Counted from the first letter of the stretch, positions 17,162 through 26,481 are shown. The stretch is 64,000 nucleotides of DNA from VGWB01 sp964480945 (GCA_964480945.1 CAYZRX010000008.1:1-64000), one strand, 5' to 3'. The notes: a model not told the origin generated them from the letters alone. Made by a program: numbers and translations.

Positions 17162-19315
17162 ATGACGAAACGTTCTCTGTTCCTTTCGTTCACCCTTGTT
17201 GTCTTTCTCGCGGTCGGTCTTGCTGATGAGGGGATGTACCCGATCAGCGAGATCCACAAGCTCAACCTGCGGGCAAGGGGCCTAAAGATCGATCCGAAGG
17301 AGCTTTACAACCCGAACGGCGTAAGTCTCATTGATGCGATCGTTCAGCTCAGCGGCTGCACCGGATCGTTCGTCTCGAAGGATGGCCTCATTCTCACCAA
17401 TCATCACTGCGCGTTCGGATTTGTCCAGGCCGCCAGCACGGCGGAGAAGGATTATGTGACGGACGGTTTCATCGCCTGGAATCGATCCGAGGAGATCCCC
17501 GCAAAGGGCCAGACGGTCCGCATTACGGAGTCCTATCGCGATGTCTCCAAACAGGTTCTCAGCGCCGTCAGTGACAGAATGGAGTTGGCTGAACGGTCCA
17601 AGGCCATCGATCGAGCAATGCGTGCGATCGTCGTCGAGACGGAGAAGCGGAACCCCGGCAAGCGCGCCGAGGTGGCGGAGATGTTCGCCGGCAAGACGTA
17701 CGTACTCTTTGTGTACACCTATCTGAGGGATGTCCGCCTCGTGTATGTCCCCCCGCGGTCAATCGGAGAATTCGGGGGCGAGAACGACAATTGGGTTTGG
17801 CCGCGGCATACAGGAGACTTCTCGTTTTTCCGCGCGTACGTCGCTCCGGACGGCTCCCCGGCGGATTATTCCGCTGACAACGTTCCGTATCACCCGAAGA
17901 AGTTCCTCAAGGTAAATCCCTCCGGCGTCGATGAGGGAGACTTCGCCTTCATCCTGGGTTACCCCGGGCGGACGTACCGACACAGAACATCCCACTACCT
18001 CGCGTACGAGGAGAAGTACCGGATGCCGTACGTCGCGGACCTCTACGAGTGGGAGATCGCCACGATGGAGCAAATGGGGAAGAACGACCGGGAGATTGCG
18101 CTGAAGCACGATGCGCGTATCAAAGGACTGGCGAACACCATGAAGAACTACCGTGGTAAACTGCTCGGTATGAAGCGGCTCTCTCTCGTGGACCGTAAGT
18201 TTGAAGAGGAAGAAGCTCTGCAGCGGTTCATCGAATCCGACCCCGCTCGAAAGGCACTTTACGGTGCAGTTCTCGATGAGATCGGCAAGATTTATCAGGA
18301 AATGTCCGATCAAGCGGCTTCCGAGCTCGTTCTTGACTACCTTCGCAGGAGTTCGACGATGCTGGGGTACGGCTTCGCGGTGTACGAATCCACTCTGGAG
18401 CTCCAGAAGCCGGACCTGGAGCGGCTCTCCCCCTACACGGAGCGGAATCTCCCCAATACGAAGAAGTACCTGCCCCGGGCCCTCCAAAACTATTATGAGC
18501 CCACTGATAAGGCAATTCTCAAACACATGTTGATGCAGGCCGCCAACCTGCCACAGGCTCAACGCATACCTGCAATTGATGAAATCATTCAGGGAGGAAA
18601 CGCCGAGGAGGCGATCGATCGGTTCATTCAAGACGCATTCGCTCAATCGAAACTGAACGACGAACGATTCCTGATGGATTCCTTCGGGAAGAAGCCAGCC
18701 GAAGTCGAGCAAATGGATGACCCGTTCGTTCAGCTCGCCAGGGCACTGTATCCAACCTATCAGAAGTTGCGTGAGATCCGCCAGCAGCGCAACGGCGCTC
18801 TGTCAAAGCTGTCGGCGCTCCTGGTGGATGTCAAGCAGCAATTCCAGAGGACAAGCTTCATTCCCGACGCGAACAGCACACTGCGCCTGACGTTCGGGCA
18901 TATCAAAGGCTACTCGCCTCGCGATGCAACCTACTACAAGCCGATCACGACACTCACCGGCGTCATAGAGAAGACGACGGGCGAATATCCGTACGGCACG
19001 CCTCAGAAGGTCCGCGATCTTTACAACGCAAAGGACTTCGGGCGCTACCGCAACGCCAAGCTGAACGATGTCCCCGTTGCAATTCTGTACGACATGGACA
19101 CGACCGGCGGGAATTCCGGAAGCCCCGTGCTGAACGCGCGCGGCGAACTTGTGGGGGTAAATTTCGATCGCGCATTCGAAGCCACGATCAACGACTACGC
19201 ATGGAGCGAGTCGTACAGCCGATCGATCGCCGTGGATATCCGCTATGTTCTCTGGGTGACGGAGAAAGTCGGAGGCGTAAGCTACCTTCTGGCAGAGATG
19301 GGTCTTCAGCGCTGA
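17162..19315 (+). CDS. S46 family dipeptidyl-peptidase (DPP7/DPP11 type)
   Basis: A 717-residue exported protease with a signal peptide of about 20 residues (ending VGLA). The S46 triad is visible: His in LTNHHC (about 81-82), Asp in HTGDFSFFRAY (D219) and Ser in GGNSGSP (S652). Eighteen residues after the serine is Arg (R670, in VNFDR). In Porphyromonas the equivalent position 673 is Gly in DPP7 and Arg in DPP11, where it selects Asp/Glu at P1. A DPP11-like specificity is therefore inferred. GGGAGG precedes the ATG. It probably feeds peptides to the periplasm together with its neighbours. Confidence 0.92.
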   Translation: MTKRSLFLSFTLVVFLAVGLADEGMYPISEIHKLNLRARGLKIDPKELYNPNGVSLIDAIVQLSGCTGSFVSKDGLILTNHHCAFGFVQAASTAEKDYVTDGFIAWNRSEEIPAKGQTVRITESYRDVSKQVLSAVSDRMELAERSKAIDRAMRAIVVETEKRNPGKRAEVAEMFAGKTYVLFVYTYLRDVRLVYVPPRSIGEFGGENDNWVWPRHTGDFSFFRAYVAPDGSPADYSADNVPYHPKKFLKVNPSGVDEGDFAFILGYPGRTYRHRTSHYLAYEEKYRMPYVADLYEWEIATMEQMGKNDREIALKHDARIKGLANTMKNYRGKLLGMKRLSLVDRKFEEEEALQRFIESDPARKALYGAVLDEIGKIYQEMSDQAASELVLDYLRRSSTMLGYGFAVYESTLELQKPDLERLSPYTERNLPNTKKYLPRALQNYYEPTDKAILKHMLMQAANLPQAQRIPAIDEIIQGGNAEEAIDRFIQDAFAQSKLNDERFLMDSFGKKPAEVEQMDDPFVQLARALYPTYQKLREIRQQRNGALSKLSALLVDVKQQFQRTSFIPDANSTLRLTFGHIKGYSPRDATYYKPITTLTGVIEKTTGEYPYGTPQKVRDLYNAKDFGRYRNAKLNDVPVAILYDMDTTGGNSGSPVLNARGELVGVNFDRAFEATINDYAWSESYSRSIAVDIRYVLWVTEKVGGVSYLLAEMGLQR

Positions 19316-19359
19316 CAGAAGCGCAAACTGCACATCATTATGTTGTGGAGGAAATCGCT

Positions 19360-20439
19360 ATGAACAGGAACCTTGCCACACTCACTTTGACCGTTCTCTC
19401 GATCGCATACGTCTTCGGGCAAGCCCCAATACAGGAGAAGCTGCCCGACGAAAAGCAACTCATCGACAAGAAATTCGAGGCCCTCGATCATCGCCTGGAC
19501 CAGCTGGCGAAGGCGATCGACGATGTCCTTTGGTACAACAAAGTCGGCGACGTGGCGAATATCGACAAGGTCTACATCGTCGGTCCGCCGCCGGCGAAGG
19601 TCAAAAACCCAACGGCGATGGGCGCGAAGAATCCCGTCAAATTCTGGTCCTACATTTTCATCCCGCAGAAGATCGACCGGAGCAAGAAGTATCCACTGCT
19701 GGTTTTTCCCCATGGCGGCGTTCACGGGGATTTCACGACGTACTATACGCACATCATCCGAGAGATGATGGCGCAGGGCTATATCGTTGTCGCACCCGAA
19801 TACCGCGGAAGCACCGGCTACGGCAAGGGGTTCTACGAGCGGATCGACTACGGCGGGCTGGAGGTTGAGGATAATCATGCAGCGCGGGACTATATGACCG
19901 AGAATTTCGACATCGTCGACGGCTCCCGTGTGGGCGCAATCGGTTGGAGTCACGGTGGTCTCATCACGCTGATGGACATTTTTGAGCACCCCGACGGCTA
20001 CAAGGTCGCCTTCGCCGGCGTCCCGGTGAGCGATCTTATCCAGCGGATGGGGTACTATGATGACGAATACCGAGCCCTTTACTCCGCTCCCTATCACATC
20101 GGCAAGACGGCAAACCAGGATGTGCAGGAGTACCGCCGCCGGTCGCCCGTCAACCACGTCCAGCAGCTCAAGACCCCGCTCCTCATTCATACCAACACGA
20201 GTGATGATGACGTGAACGTGCTGGAAGTGGAACATCTGATCGAAGCGTTGAAGGCGGCTGGTAAGAAGTTCGAGTACGAGATCTTTCAAGATATACCGGG
20301 CGGCCACAGCTTTGACCGGATCGACACAAAGAAAGCCAAAGAGATTCGGGTCAAGATCTACACGTTCCTGGCACGCTATCTCAACCCGCCCCACCCGATC
20401 AAGTCGGTCGACGATCTCGAGAGGGCGGCGTATCGCTAA
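19360..20439 (+). CDS. Exported S9-like alpha/beta hydrolase
   Basis: A 359-residue protein with a signal peptide (about 1-20, ending VFGQA). It has no beta-propeller, only the alpha/beta hydrolase domain of the prolyl-oligopeptidase class. The oxyanion segment is FPHGGVHGDF, the typical YRGSTGYGKGFYE follows, then the nucleophile GWSHGG, an acid in HTNTSDDDVNVLE and the His in GGHSFDR. It could be a peptidase or an esterase. GGAGGAAATC precedes the ATG, 44 nt after the S46 stop, so the two are likely co-transcribed. Confidence 0.85.
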   Translation: MNRNLATLTLTVLSIAYVFGQAPIQEKLPDEKQLIDKKFEALDHRLDQLAKAIDDVLWYNKVGDVANIDKVYIVGPPPAKVKNPTAMGAKNPVKFWSYIFIPQKIDRSKKYPLLVFPHGGVHGDFTTYYTHIIREMMAQGYIVVAPEYRGSTGYGKGFYERIDYGGLEVEDNHAARDYMTENFDIVDGSRVGAIGWSHGGLITLMDIFEHPDGYKVAFAGVPVSDLIQRMGYYDDEYRALYSAPYHIGKTANQDVQEYRRRSPVNHVQQLKTPLLIHTNTSDDDVNVLEVEHLIEALKAAGKKFEYEIFQDIPGGHSFDRIDTKKAKEIRVKIYTFLARYLNPPHPIKSVDDLERAAYR

Positions 20440-20470
20440 GAAGAAGGTTCACGAGGGCTACACCACAGAA

Positions 20471-20507
20471 GAAGTCAACCTTCTACAGCGACAGAAGTCG
20501 GACATCT
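20471..20507 (+). repeat. Third copy of the dispersed palindromic element
   Basis: Starts GAAGTCAACCTTCT, continues with ACAGCGAC and ends AGAAGTCGGACATCT. It matches copy A (15680-15715, opposite strand) over nearly its whole length with a few mismatches. It lies between the S9-like and DedA genes. Confidence 0.65.
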
Positions 20508-20538
20508 ACCAGAAACAAACACCAGATCAAAAACCTGA

Positions 20539-21225
20539 ATGGAATTCCTCCGAGACGTTATCGAGTTCGTTCTCCACCTTGACCGGCATCTGCTCGAGCT
20601 CTGCACCGCGTACGGAACATGGGTGTACGCGATCATATTCGTTGTCATCTTCTGCGAGACAGGACTGGTGGTAACACCTATCCTCCCGGGAGACTCCCTC
20701 CTCTTTGCCGTGGGATCCCTGACAGCCATCGGCGCGCTCGACCTGGGGACTTCAATGATCGTGCTCGCCCTCGCCGCTATCCTTGGCGATACCGTGAATT
20801 ACTGGATTGGAGATTACGTCGGGCCGAAGGTGTTTCATCAGGAACACGGGCGGCTCCTGAACAGGGAGTATCTTCTCCGCACGCACAGGTTTTACGAGCG
20901 GCACGGCGGGAAGACGATCGTGATCGCGCGGTTCCTGCCGATCATTCGCACCTTTGCACCGTTCGTCGCCGGCATCGGAACGATGACCTACCGGCGGTTT
21001 CTTCTCTTCAACGTCACGGGAGGCATCCTCTGGGTTTGCCTTTTCGTTCTCGCGGGTCATTTCTTCGGGAGCATTCCTGTCATCAAGAACAACTTCAGCC
21101 TCGTCATCATTTTTCTCGTGCTGATCCCTGGAATTCCGAGCTTAGTGGAGTTCATCCGGATTCAGATTCAACGACGAAAGTCCAAAACAGCCTCGTCGGA
21201 GGAACCTCGCCCGCCACAACCATAA
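20539..21225 (+). CDS. DedA family membrane protein
   Basis: A 228-residue integral membrane protein of the DedA/VTT superfamily, thought to move lipids such as undecaprenyl phosphate across the inner membrane. Family motifs are ETGLVVTPILPGDSLLF, LGDTVNYWIGDYVG, HGGKTIVIARFLPIIRTFAPFVAG (with the conserved Arg of the RF.P..R motif) and YRRFLLFNVTGGILW. The C-terminal tail is basic. The gene starts just after the third palindromic repeat and precedes ridA by 14 nt. Confidence 0.92.
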   Translation: MEFLRDVIEFVLHLDRHLLELCTAYGTWVYAIIFVVIFCETGLVVTPILPGDSLLFAVGSLTAIGALDLGTSMIVLALAAILGDTVNYWIGDYVGPKVFHQEHGRLLNREYLLRTHRFYERHGGKTIVIARFLPIIRTFAPFVAGIGTMTYRRFLLFNVTGGILWVCLFVLAGHFFGSIPVIKNNFSLVIIFLVLIPGIPSLVEFIRIQIQRRKSKTASSEEPRPPQP

Positions 21226-21239
21226 AGAGGAGACAGGCA

Positions 21240-21635
21240 ATGCGGCGACAAAACATTTCCAGCGGTGCTCCGTGGGAACCGATCGTCGGGTACTCCCGAG
21301 CCGTGCGGGTCGGACCCTCTGTTCACGTGGCTGGCACAACAGGAGTAGGGCCTGATGGAAAGGTCGTGGCCAAAGGCGATGTTTACGCTCAAGCGGTCCA
21401 GGCGTTCAAGATTATCGAGGCCGCGCTTCAGAAGGCGGGCGCGAGCATGAACGATGTCGTCCGGACCCGCACGTTTCTCACGAACATTGCCGATTGGGAG
21501 AAGGTCGGGCAAGCGCACGGCGAATTCTTCCGCGATGTCAGGCCGGCGGCAACGATGGTCGGCACGACCGGACTCGTCGACCCCGAGATGCTCGTCGAAA
21601 TCGAGGTCGACGCCATCATCCCCGATCACAAGTGA
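21240..21635 (+). CDS. RidA family protein (enamine/imine deaminase)
   Basis: A 131-residue YjgF/YER057c/UK114 protein. The conserved Arg sits in DVVRTRTFLTN (counterpart of the substrate-binding Arg), with HVAGTTGVGPDGKVV at the start and the terminal PEMLVEIEVDAII. Members hydrolyse reactive 2-aminoacrylate and similar imines made by PLP dehydratases such as the one at 11201. GAGGAGACAGGCA sits ahead of the ATG. It is 14 nt from the DedA stop, so co-transcription is likely. Confidence 0.92.
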   Translation: MRRQNISSGAPWEPIVGYSRAVRVGPSVHVAGTTGVGPDGKVVAKGDVYAQAVQAFKIIEAALQKAGASMNDVVRTRTFLTNIADWEKVGQAHGEFFRDVRPAATMVGTTGLVDPEMLVEIEVDAIIPDHK

Positions 21636-21774
21636 CTCGCCGATTGGATGGAAGCATTGAGAGAATGCGCACGCAACATCCGATTTCTTGTAAGCGTCAA
21701 AAGCGCCTATCGTCACTCTCTTCTTCGACGGGGGCACCGAAAACCATCTCTCATCCAGAAAGGAAGGTGAAGCC

Positions 21775-22191
21775 ATGAAGCGGATCTTGACTCCCGGCCT
21801 CGTCGCCGGTCTTGTCATGCTCATTGTTGCAATGGTCGTCGGCCGACTGACGACGCTCGCCCTGCCATCCATCGCACAAGAGTATGAGAACACGAACCTT
21901 TTTCGAACCTGGTCGGATCCAATCGTGTACGTCTATTTTCTCTACCCATTCTTCCTCGGCATCGCTCTCGCTTGGGTCTGGGGCAAAACGAAGGGGATCA
22001 TCGGGGAGGGCAGCCTCTGGGTGCAGGGGAGCAGGTTTGCCCGCGCATTCTGGCTCGTGTCCGCACTGCCGGGTATCCTGATGACCTATAGTACATTCCC
22101 GATTTCGCTCGCCGTGGCGCTCTCATGGCTTCTAAGCTCACTTGTACAGCTGCTCTGCGCCGGATTTGTCTATGCGAAGATGAACAAGTGA
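21775..22191 (+). CDS. Four-helix membrane protein of unknown function
   Basis: A 138-residue protein with four predicted membrane segments (about 8-26, 50-68, 86-104 and 108-132). It has loop segments such as SIAQEYENTNLFRTWSDP and a short cytoplasmic tail. AGGAAGGTGAAGCC precedes the ATG. I do not recognise a characterised family. The pattern resembles small hypothetical membrane proteins common in Bacteroidota. It lies between ridA and a DinB gene, all on the + strand. Confidence 0.75.
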   Translation: MKRILTPGLVAGLVMLIVAMVVGRLTTLALPSIAQEYENTNLFRTWSDPIVYVYFLYPFFLGIALAWVWGKTKGIIGEGSLWVQGSRFARAFWLVSALPGILMTYSTFPISLAVALSWLLSSLVQLLCAGFVYAKMNK

Positions 22192-22302
22192 CCTGTTTTC
22201 ACCTAGGCGGTCTTCCGGCGGAACGAATCCTCCTACGTCAAGCGTTAATCCTTAAATAACGGCTCGTTCTTCGGGAATAAAGTATTTCGAGGAGACATTC
22301 GT

Positions 22303-22830
22303 ATGGCGGATCTACGGTATCCTGTGGGCACGTTTCAACCCGCCGGTCAGATCAACGACGCTGAGCGCCGCGCGCTCATCCATCAGATCGCTGATGCCCC
22401 CGCGAGGCTTCGGGAGGCCGTGCAAGGCCTTACGGAAGAACAGCTCGAGACCCCGTATCGTCCGGAGGGCTGGACCGTCCGGCAGGTGGTGCATCATCTC
22501 CCCGACAGCCACATGAATGCGTACATCCGATTCAAGCTGGCGGTCACCGAGCAAGAGCCGACCGTGAAGCCGTACGAGCAGCAGCTTTGGGCGCAGCTCG
22601 CCGATGCGAAGAGTGCTCCGGTCGAATTGTCCCTGGCGCTGTTCGACGCACTCCACCAACGATGGGTCCTGTTCCTCAAATCGCTCAAGCCGTCTGATTT
22701 CTCCAGGACATACAATCACCCGGAAAGCGGCGTGTCAAATCTTGACCGGCTTCTTCAGCTGTACGCGTGGCACGGCCGCCACCACGTCGCGCATATCACA
22801 TCGCTGCGGGAGCGGATGGTCTGGAAATAG
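22303..22830 (+). CDS. DinB/YfiT-like metal-dependent transferase
   Basis: A 175-residue four-helix protein of the DinB superfamily, close to Bacillus YfiT/BstA. Metal-binding histidines are at 64/65 (VVHHL) and in WHGRHHVAH (157, 160/161, 164), and the N-terminal RYPVGTFQP is characteristic of this branch. BstA adds bacillithiol to electrophiles. Whether this host makes bacillithiol is not visible here. A second DinB protein is encoded 1.5 kb downstream. Confidence 0.88.
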   Translation: MADLRYPVGTFQPAGQINDAERRALIHQIADAPARLREAVQGLTEEQLETPYRPEGWTVRQVVHHLPDSHMNAYIRFKLAVTEQEPTVKPYEQQLWAQLADAKSAPVELSLALFDALHQRWVLFLKSLKPSDFSRTYNHPESGVSNLDRLLQLYAWHGRHHVAHITSLRERMVWK

Positions 22831-22906
22831 CTTGTGGCTTTGATCATCATCCGTTTCGCACGCCTCAAGTCACATCGCACAACCTGGGCTCCGTCCCGAC
22901 CCTCGT

Positions 22907-23386
22907 ATGAAGACAACAATCCGCCAGGCAACCGGCAATGACGCTTCGGCCATCGTACGGTTCAACATGTTCATAGCCGAAGAAACCGAACACTTTCAAC
23001 TCGATCGCGACCGGCTCGGCAAGGGAGTGGAAGCAATCCTGAGTGATTCCTCCAAAGGAGTTTATTTTCTTGCAGAGCTCGACGGCAACGTCGTCGGCCA
23101 ACTCATGATCACCTATGAATGGAGCGACTGGCGGAACGGAAACTTTTGGTGGATCCAGAGCGTCTATGTCGACAGGCCCCACCGGGGCAAAGGGGTTTTC
23201 CGGTCACTCTACCAGCATGTCTATGATCTCGCTTCCCAGCGCGAAGATGTGTGCGGCTTTCGCTTGTACGTCGACAGCCAAAACAAGCGCGCCAAAAACA
23301 CCTACGAGCAACTTGGGATGAAGGAAGCTCGTTACGAGTTGTACGAGATCGATTTTGTCCTGAAAGAGCCAGCGCGCTTTTCTTAA
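22907..23386 (+). CDS. GNAT family N-acetyltransferase
   Basis: A 159-residue GNAT protein. The acetyl-CoA pyrophosphate loop is RPHRGKGVFRSLYQ (Q/RxxGxG/A), preceded by the beta4 stretch WWIQSVYVD and followed by the beta5/alpha4 stretch LYVDSQNKRAKNTYEQLGM. It transfers acetyl groups to an amine, and the substrate is not known. The methyltransferase gene begins 18 nt after the stop, so the two probably form a small operon. Confidence 0.9.
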   Translation: MKTTIRQATGNDASAIVRFNMFIAEETEHFQLDRDRLGKGVEAILSDSSKGVYFLAELDGNVVGQLMITYEWSDWRNGNFWWIQSVYVDRPHRGKGVFRSLYQHVYDLASQREDVCGFRLYVDSQNKRAKNTYEQLGMKEARYELYEIDFVLKEPARFS

Positions 23387-23404
23387 AGAGAAGGGATTGA
23401 ATTC

Positions 23405-24058
23405 ATGACTTCCTGCTGTACCTCGTCCGCAGCTTGCAGCGGCAACAACTTGTTTTTCTCCCGGTGGTCGAATTCCTACGGCAAACGGTTCCGACGCAAG
23501 GGTCTCGAGAAAGCACAGAAGCGGCTGCTCGAGGGTGTACGATGTGAGCCGCTCCAGGCGCGGGAGGTGCTCGACATCGGCTGCGGCGTCGGCGCCCTCC
23601 ATCTCTCGTTGCTGAAAGAGGGGGCGGGACGATCGATCGGTGTGGACATGTCGGAAGGGATGATTCGGCAGGCTCAACAACTGGCCGCCGAACTCGGCAT
23701 CCGAGAAAAAACGAGCTACCTCCTTGGAGATTTTGTCACACTGGCGGACCTGCTCCCGGAAAGCGACATCACGCTGCTCGACAAGGTCGTCTGCTGCTAT
23801 GAGCAACTCGATCCTCTGATCGAAAAATCCACCGTCAGGACAAACAGGATTTACGCACTGACACATCCGCGCGACAGTTTCCCTATCCAGGCGGCGTTCA
23901 AGACGCAGATCTTCCTTGGGAAGCTCTTTCGCTGGAGCTTTCACCCTTTCTGGCACGACTGGGAACGGATGAAATCGCTCATTTGCTCGAAGGGATTTCA
24001 TTTGATCTACGAAAATTCGACGCTTGTTTGGAACGTTCTCGTCTTCAAGCGTACCTAG
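23405..24058 (+). CDS. Class I SAM-dependent methyltransferase
   Basis: A 217-residue methyltransferase. The SAM motif I is VLDIGCGVGALHLSLL (about 55-70) and motif II includes GVDMSEGMI. The region around LLDKVVCCYEQLDPLI and HPRDSF resembles the magnesium-protoporphyrin O-methyltransferase-like group, but no tetrapyrrole genes are near. The N-terminus is Cys- and Ser-rich (CCTSSAACSG), which is unusual and might bind a metal or simply be variable. It follows the GNAT gene closely. Confidence 0.82.
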   Translation: MTSCCTSSAACSGNNLFFSRWSNSYGKRFRRKGLEKAQKRLLEGVRCEPLQAREVLDIGCGVGALHLSLLKEGAGRSIGVDMSEGMIRQAQQLAAELGIREKTSYLLGDFVTLADLLPESDITLLDKVVCCYEQLDPLIEKSTVRTNRIYALTHPRDSFPIQAAFKTQIFLGKLFRWSFHPFWHDWERMKSLICSKGFHLIYENSTLVWNVLVFKRT

Positions 24059-24292
24059 GAAGATTCCCGAAGTCCCCGCAGCCAAGCGCCAGTCCGTGAC
24101 TTTGGGACCGTCACCCGGATGAGACATGGAACGTGATGATATCTCGCGACTCTTGGGTCGCGCGTTTCGGTGCCCTTCGTTGACTGCACCTTCAAAAATG
24201 GCTACCTTTCAATTGTTCCGGACAAGCTTATCCTCTGGGAGCGGCTGAAGGCCATGATTTTCTCTATTCTCGGTCCGCCAGGTGGCGATGCG

Positions 24293-24835
24293 ATGAAGAT
24301 GCTCGCCTGGCTGATCGCGATCATGGTAACCTTGTGGGTTCTTACGGTGGCCTCCAAGTGGCTTGCTGAGAAAATCTGGAAAGGAAAAGCAAGGATGCTC
24401 GACACGCTCGGCGACTACAAGACGGTTGTTGCGCAAGCGTTGCCGCGACTCTTGAGAATCTCGGATGCCGAGAGCGACGTCCACCCCTCACCGGAGAAAT
24501 GGTCGAAGAAGGAGATCCTGGGCCACCTCATCGATTCCGCCAGCAACAACCACCAACGCTTTGTGAGAGCGCAGCTGAGCAGTGAAATCAAGCTGCCGGA
24601 GTACGAACAGGAAACGTGGGTGAGAACGCAGGGATATCAGGGCGAATCGTGGGAGAACCTTGTTCACCTCTGGAGGTTGTACAATCTCCATTTGCTGCAC
24701 GTCGCCGAAGCGATTCCAGACGACCGGCTGAAGAGCCGGTGTTTCATCGGAGAGAACGAACCGGTAACGCTCGAATTTCTGGTGACCGACTACGTGAGAC
24801 ACGTGAAACATCACCTTGACCAGATATTTTCGTAA
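24293..24835 (+). CDS. Membrane-anchored DinB family protein
   Basis: A 180-residue protein with one N-terminal membrane helix (about 3-22) and then a DinB four-helix domain: KWSKKEILGHLIDSASNN with the first His ligand, LLHVAEAIPDD, and the late YVRHVKHHLDQI with the last His. The start is uncertain. ATG at 24254 and GTG at 24170 are in frame, but AGGTGG sits about 8 nt ahead of 24293. The membrane anchor is unusual for DinB proteins and depends on this start region being translated. Confidence 0.75.
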   Translation: MKMLAWLIAIMVTLWVLTVASKWLAEKIWKGKARMLDTLGDYKTVVAQALPRLLRISDAESDVHPSPEKWSKKEILGHLIDSASNNHQRFVRAQLSSEIKLPEYEQETWVRTQGYQGESWENLVHLWRLYNLHLLHVAEAIPDDRLKSRCFIGENEPVTLEFLVTDYVRHVKHHLDQIFS

Positions 24836-24914
24836 CGAGGCCGTCTCGCTCAGCGCATACCGACGGGATCATCGACAGTCCATCGCGCTCATCCTCCACA
24901 CCCCCTGATCCGCC

Positions 24915-25616
24915 GTGCGTCTCGCAATCATCTCCGACATCCATGGGAACCTCGAAGCGCTGACGACCGCACTCGAGCTCATCAAGAAGCATGCTGCCGA
25001 TGAAATCGTCTGCCTCGGCGATGTCGTCGGCTACGGCGCGAATCCAAATGAATGCCTCACCATTGTTCGCGAACGGTGCAGCGTGATCCTCCGCGGCAAT
25101 CACGACGCGGCCGCTGTCGATCTATCGGTCGCGGACCAGTTCACCATCAACGCCCGCCTTGCCGCCATTTGGACGAACAACGTTCTGCTCAAGGAGAATA
25201 AAGAACTCCTGGAGACCCTTCCTCTCACAAAGTCCCGCGGCGACATCCTCCTTGCGCACGGATCGCCGTACGAGCCTGAGGAATGGCATTACATCATATC
25301 AGAGTATGAAGCCAAGGAGGCGTTCCAGGCCTTCGCCGAACAGCTCTGCTTTGTGGGGCACTCCCACATACCGGTGATCTTCTCAGAGAAAGGAACGACC
25401 GCCCTCGTCGCACGGGGGGACCGGTTCATCATCAATGTGGGCAGCATCGGGCAGCCTCGCGATGGGAACCCCCAACTCAGCTTCGGGATTTTCGACACGA
25501 GCTCGTGGACATATGAGAACATCCGCGCCGAGTACGATATTCCCGCGGCAGCGCAGAAGATCAGGAAAGCCGGACTTCCGCGTGCACTTGCCGATCGCTT
25601 GATGTTTGGAGTTTAG
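24915..25616 (+). CDS. Metallophosphoesterase, YfcE/ApaH-like
   Basis: A 233-residue calcineurin-like phosphoesterase starting at GTG. The di-metal motifs are complete: SDIHGN, CLGDVVGYG, LRGNHD, LAHGSP and FVGHSH, followed by NVGSIGQPRDGNP. This order is that of the small YfcE/diadenosine-tetraphosphatase-like group. The natural substrate is unknown. It is convergent with the anti-sigma gene, with 34 nt between stops. Confidence 0.9.
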   Translation: MRLAIISDIHGNLEALTTALELIKKHAADEIVCLGDVVGYGANPNECLTIVRERCSVILRGNHDAAAVDLSVADQFTINARLAAIWTNNVLLKENKELLETLPLTKSRGDILLAHGSPYEPEEWHYIISEYEAKEAFQAFAEQLCFVGHSHIPVIFSEKGTTALVARGDRFIINVGSIGQPRDGNPQLSFGIFDTSSWTYENIRAEYDIPAAAQKIRKAGLPRALADRLMFGV

Positions 25617-25650
25617 GGGGGCTTGAGCCAGGGAGGGAGGGCGCGACGTC

Positions 25651-26481
25651 CTACTGAGTCGTCAACACCGCCAACAGCTTTTCCTTCTTCATCGTCGAGG
25701 AGGCAACACAGAGGGTTCCGTTCACCGTCCAGACGACTACGTTGCAGTTCGGGTGATTTGGGTCGGTGTACCAACCGGATTTCGCGAGCGCAGTTTTCGC
25801 TGCCGGCGGAAGCGAGAGCTTCGGACCTTTGAGCGCTTCGTCCTGGCTGACCTGATAGACGTACAACATCTCGCCCCCGATCTTGTAGAGCACGTGAGCG
25901 ACTTTCACTCCTTCATACTCGGACCAGATCGCGCTGTACGAATCGCAGGGAACCTTTAAGACGTTTACCGTAAAGTCCACATTGTTTCTCTCGAAGAAGT
26001 CCGCAATGCTTTCCGGAGAGCAGGCTACGAGGGCGGGCTGAAACTGGCCGGAACGAATGAGAGCAAAGTTCTTGAACGTGAGATTGATGACATCATTCGG
26101 CGCGTTATGCGCGCTCATGTCATAGGTGGACTCGTTCGGAAGCGTCAGAAGCACGATGAACGCGGCAAAGACCACCCCGCCGGCCAAAGTCGGAATAAGG
26201 ACCCCGGGTGAGAGGAGCCTCTCAATCCATCCTCCCGCTCGTCCAAGGGACTCGCGATAAGCCTGTTTGAGGGATTTGCCAACAGATGCCCGGACTGAGT
26301 CCGGCGTGACGGCATATGCGATGTGTTGCTGGACGACTTGCTTCGAAAGCTTCTCCAACTCGTAAGCGTTGCGGCATCTGCGGCAACCCTCCAGGTGCAT
26401 CCGAAACTCCTGCTCAACGTCCGCCGGCAGAACCCTATCAATGGCATCGCCAAAATACTCTTCAACAAGACTGCATTCCAC
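25651..26481 (-). CDS. Zinc-finger anti-sigma factor
   Basis: A 276-residue protein. The N-terminus is a ZAS/zf-HC2 motif HxxxCxxC (in RMHLEGCRRC, about 28-37) plus upstream Cys3. A single membrane helix lies at about 92-112. An extracytoplasmic domain follows with ADFFERNNVDFTV, then NCNVVVWTVNGTLCVASS, a pattern shared by many anti-sigma-associated sensor domains. It should hold the ECF sigma factor encoded 47 nt upstream at the membrane. The signal is unknown. It is on the - strand directly after the sigma gene. Confidence 0.85.
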   Translation of the reverse strand: MECSLVEEYFGDAIDRVLPADVEQEFRMHLEGCRRCRNAYELEKLSKQVVQQHIAYAVTPDSVRASVGKSLKQAYRESLGRAGGWIERLLSPGVLIPTLAGGVVFAAFIVLLTLPNESTYDMSAHNAPNDVINLTFKNFALIRSGQFQPALVACSPESIADFFERNNVDFTVNVLKVPCDSYSAIWSEYEGVKVAHVLYKIGGEMLYVYQVSQDEALKGPKLSLPPAAKTALAKSGWYTDPNHPNCNVVVWTVNGTLCVASSTMKKEKLLAVLTTQ

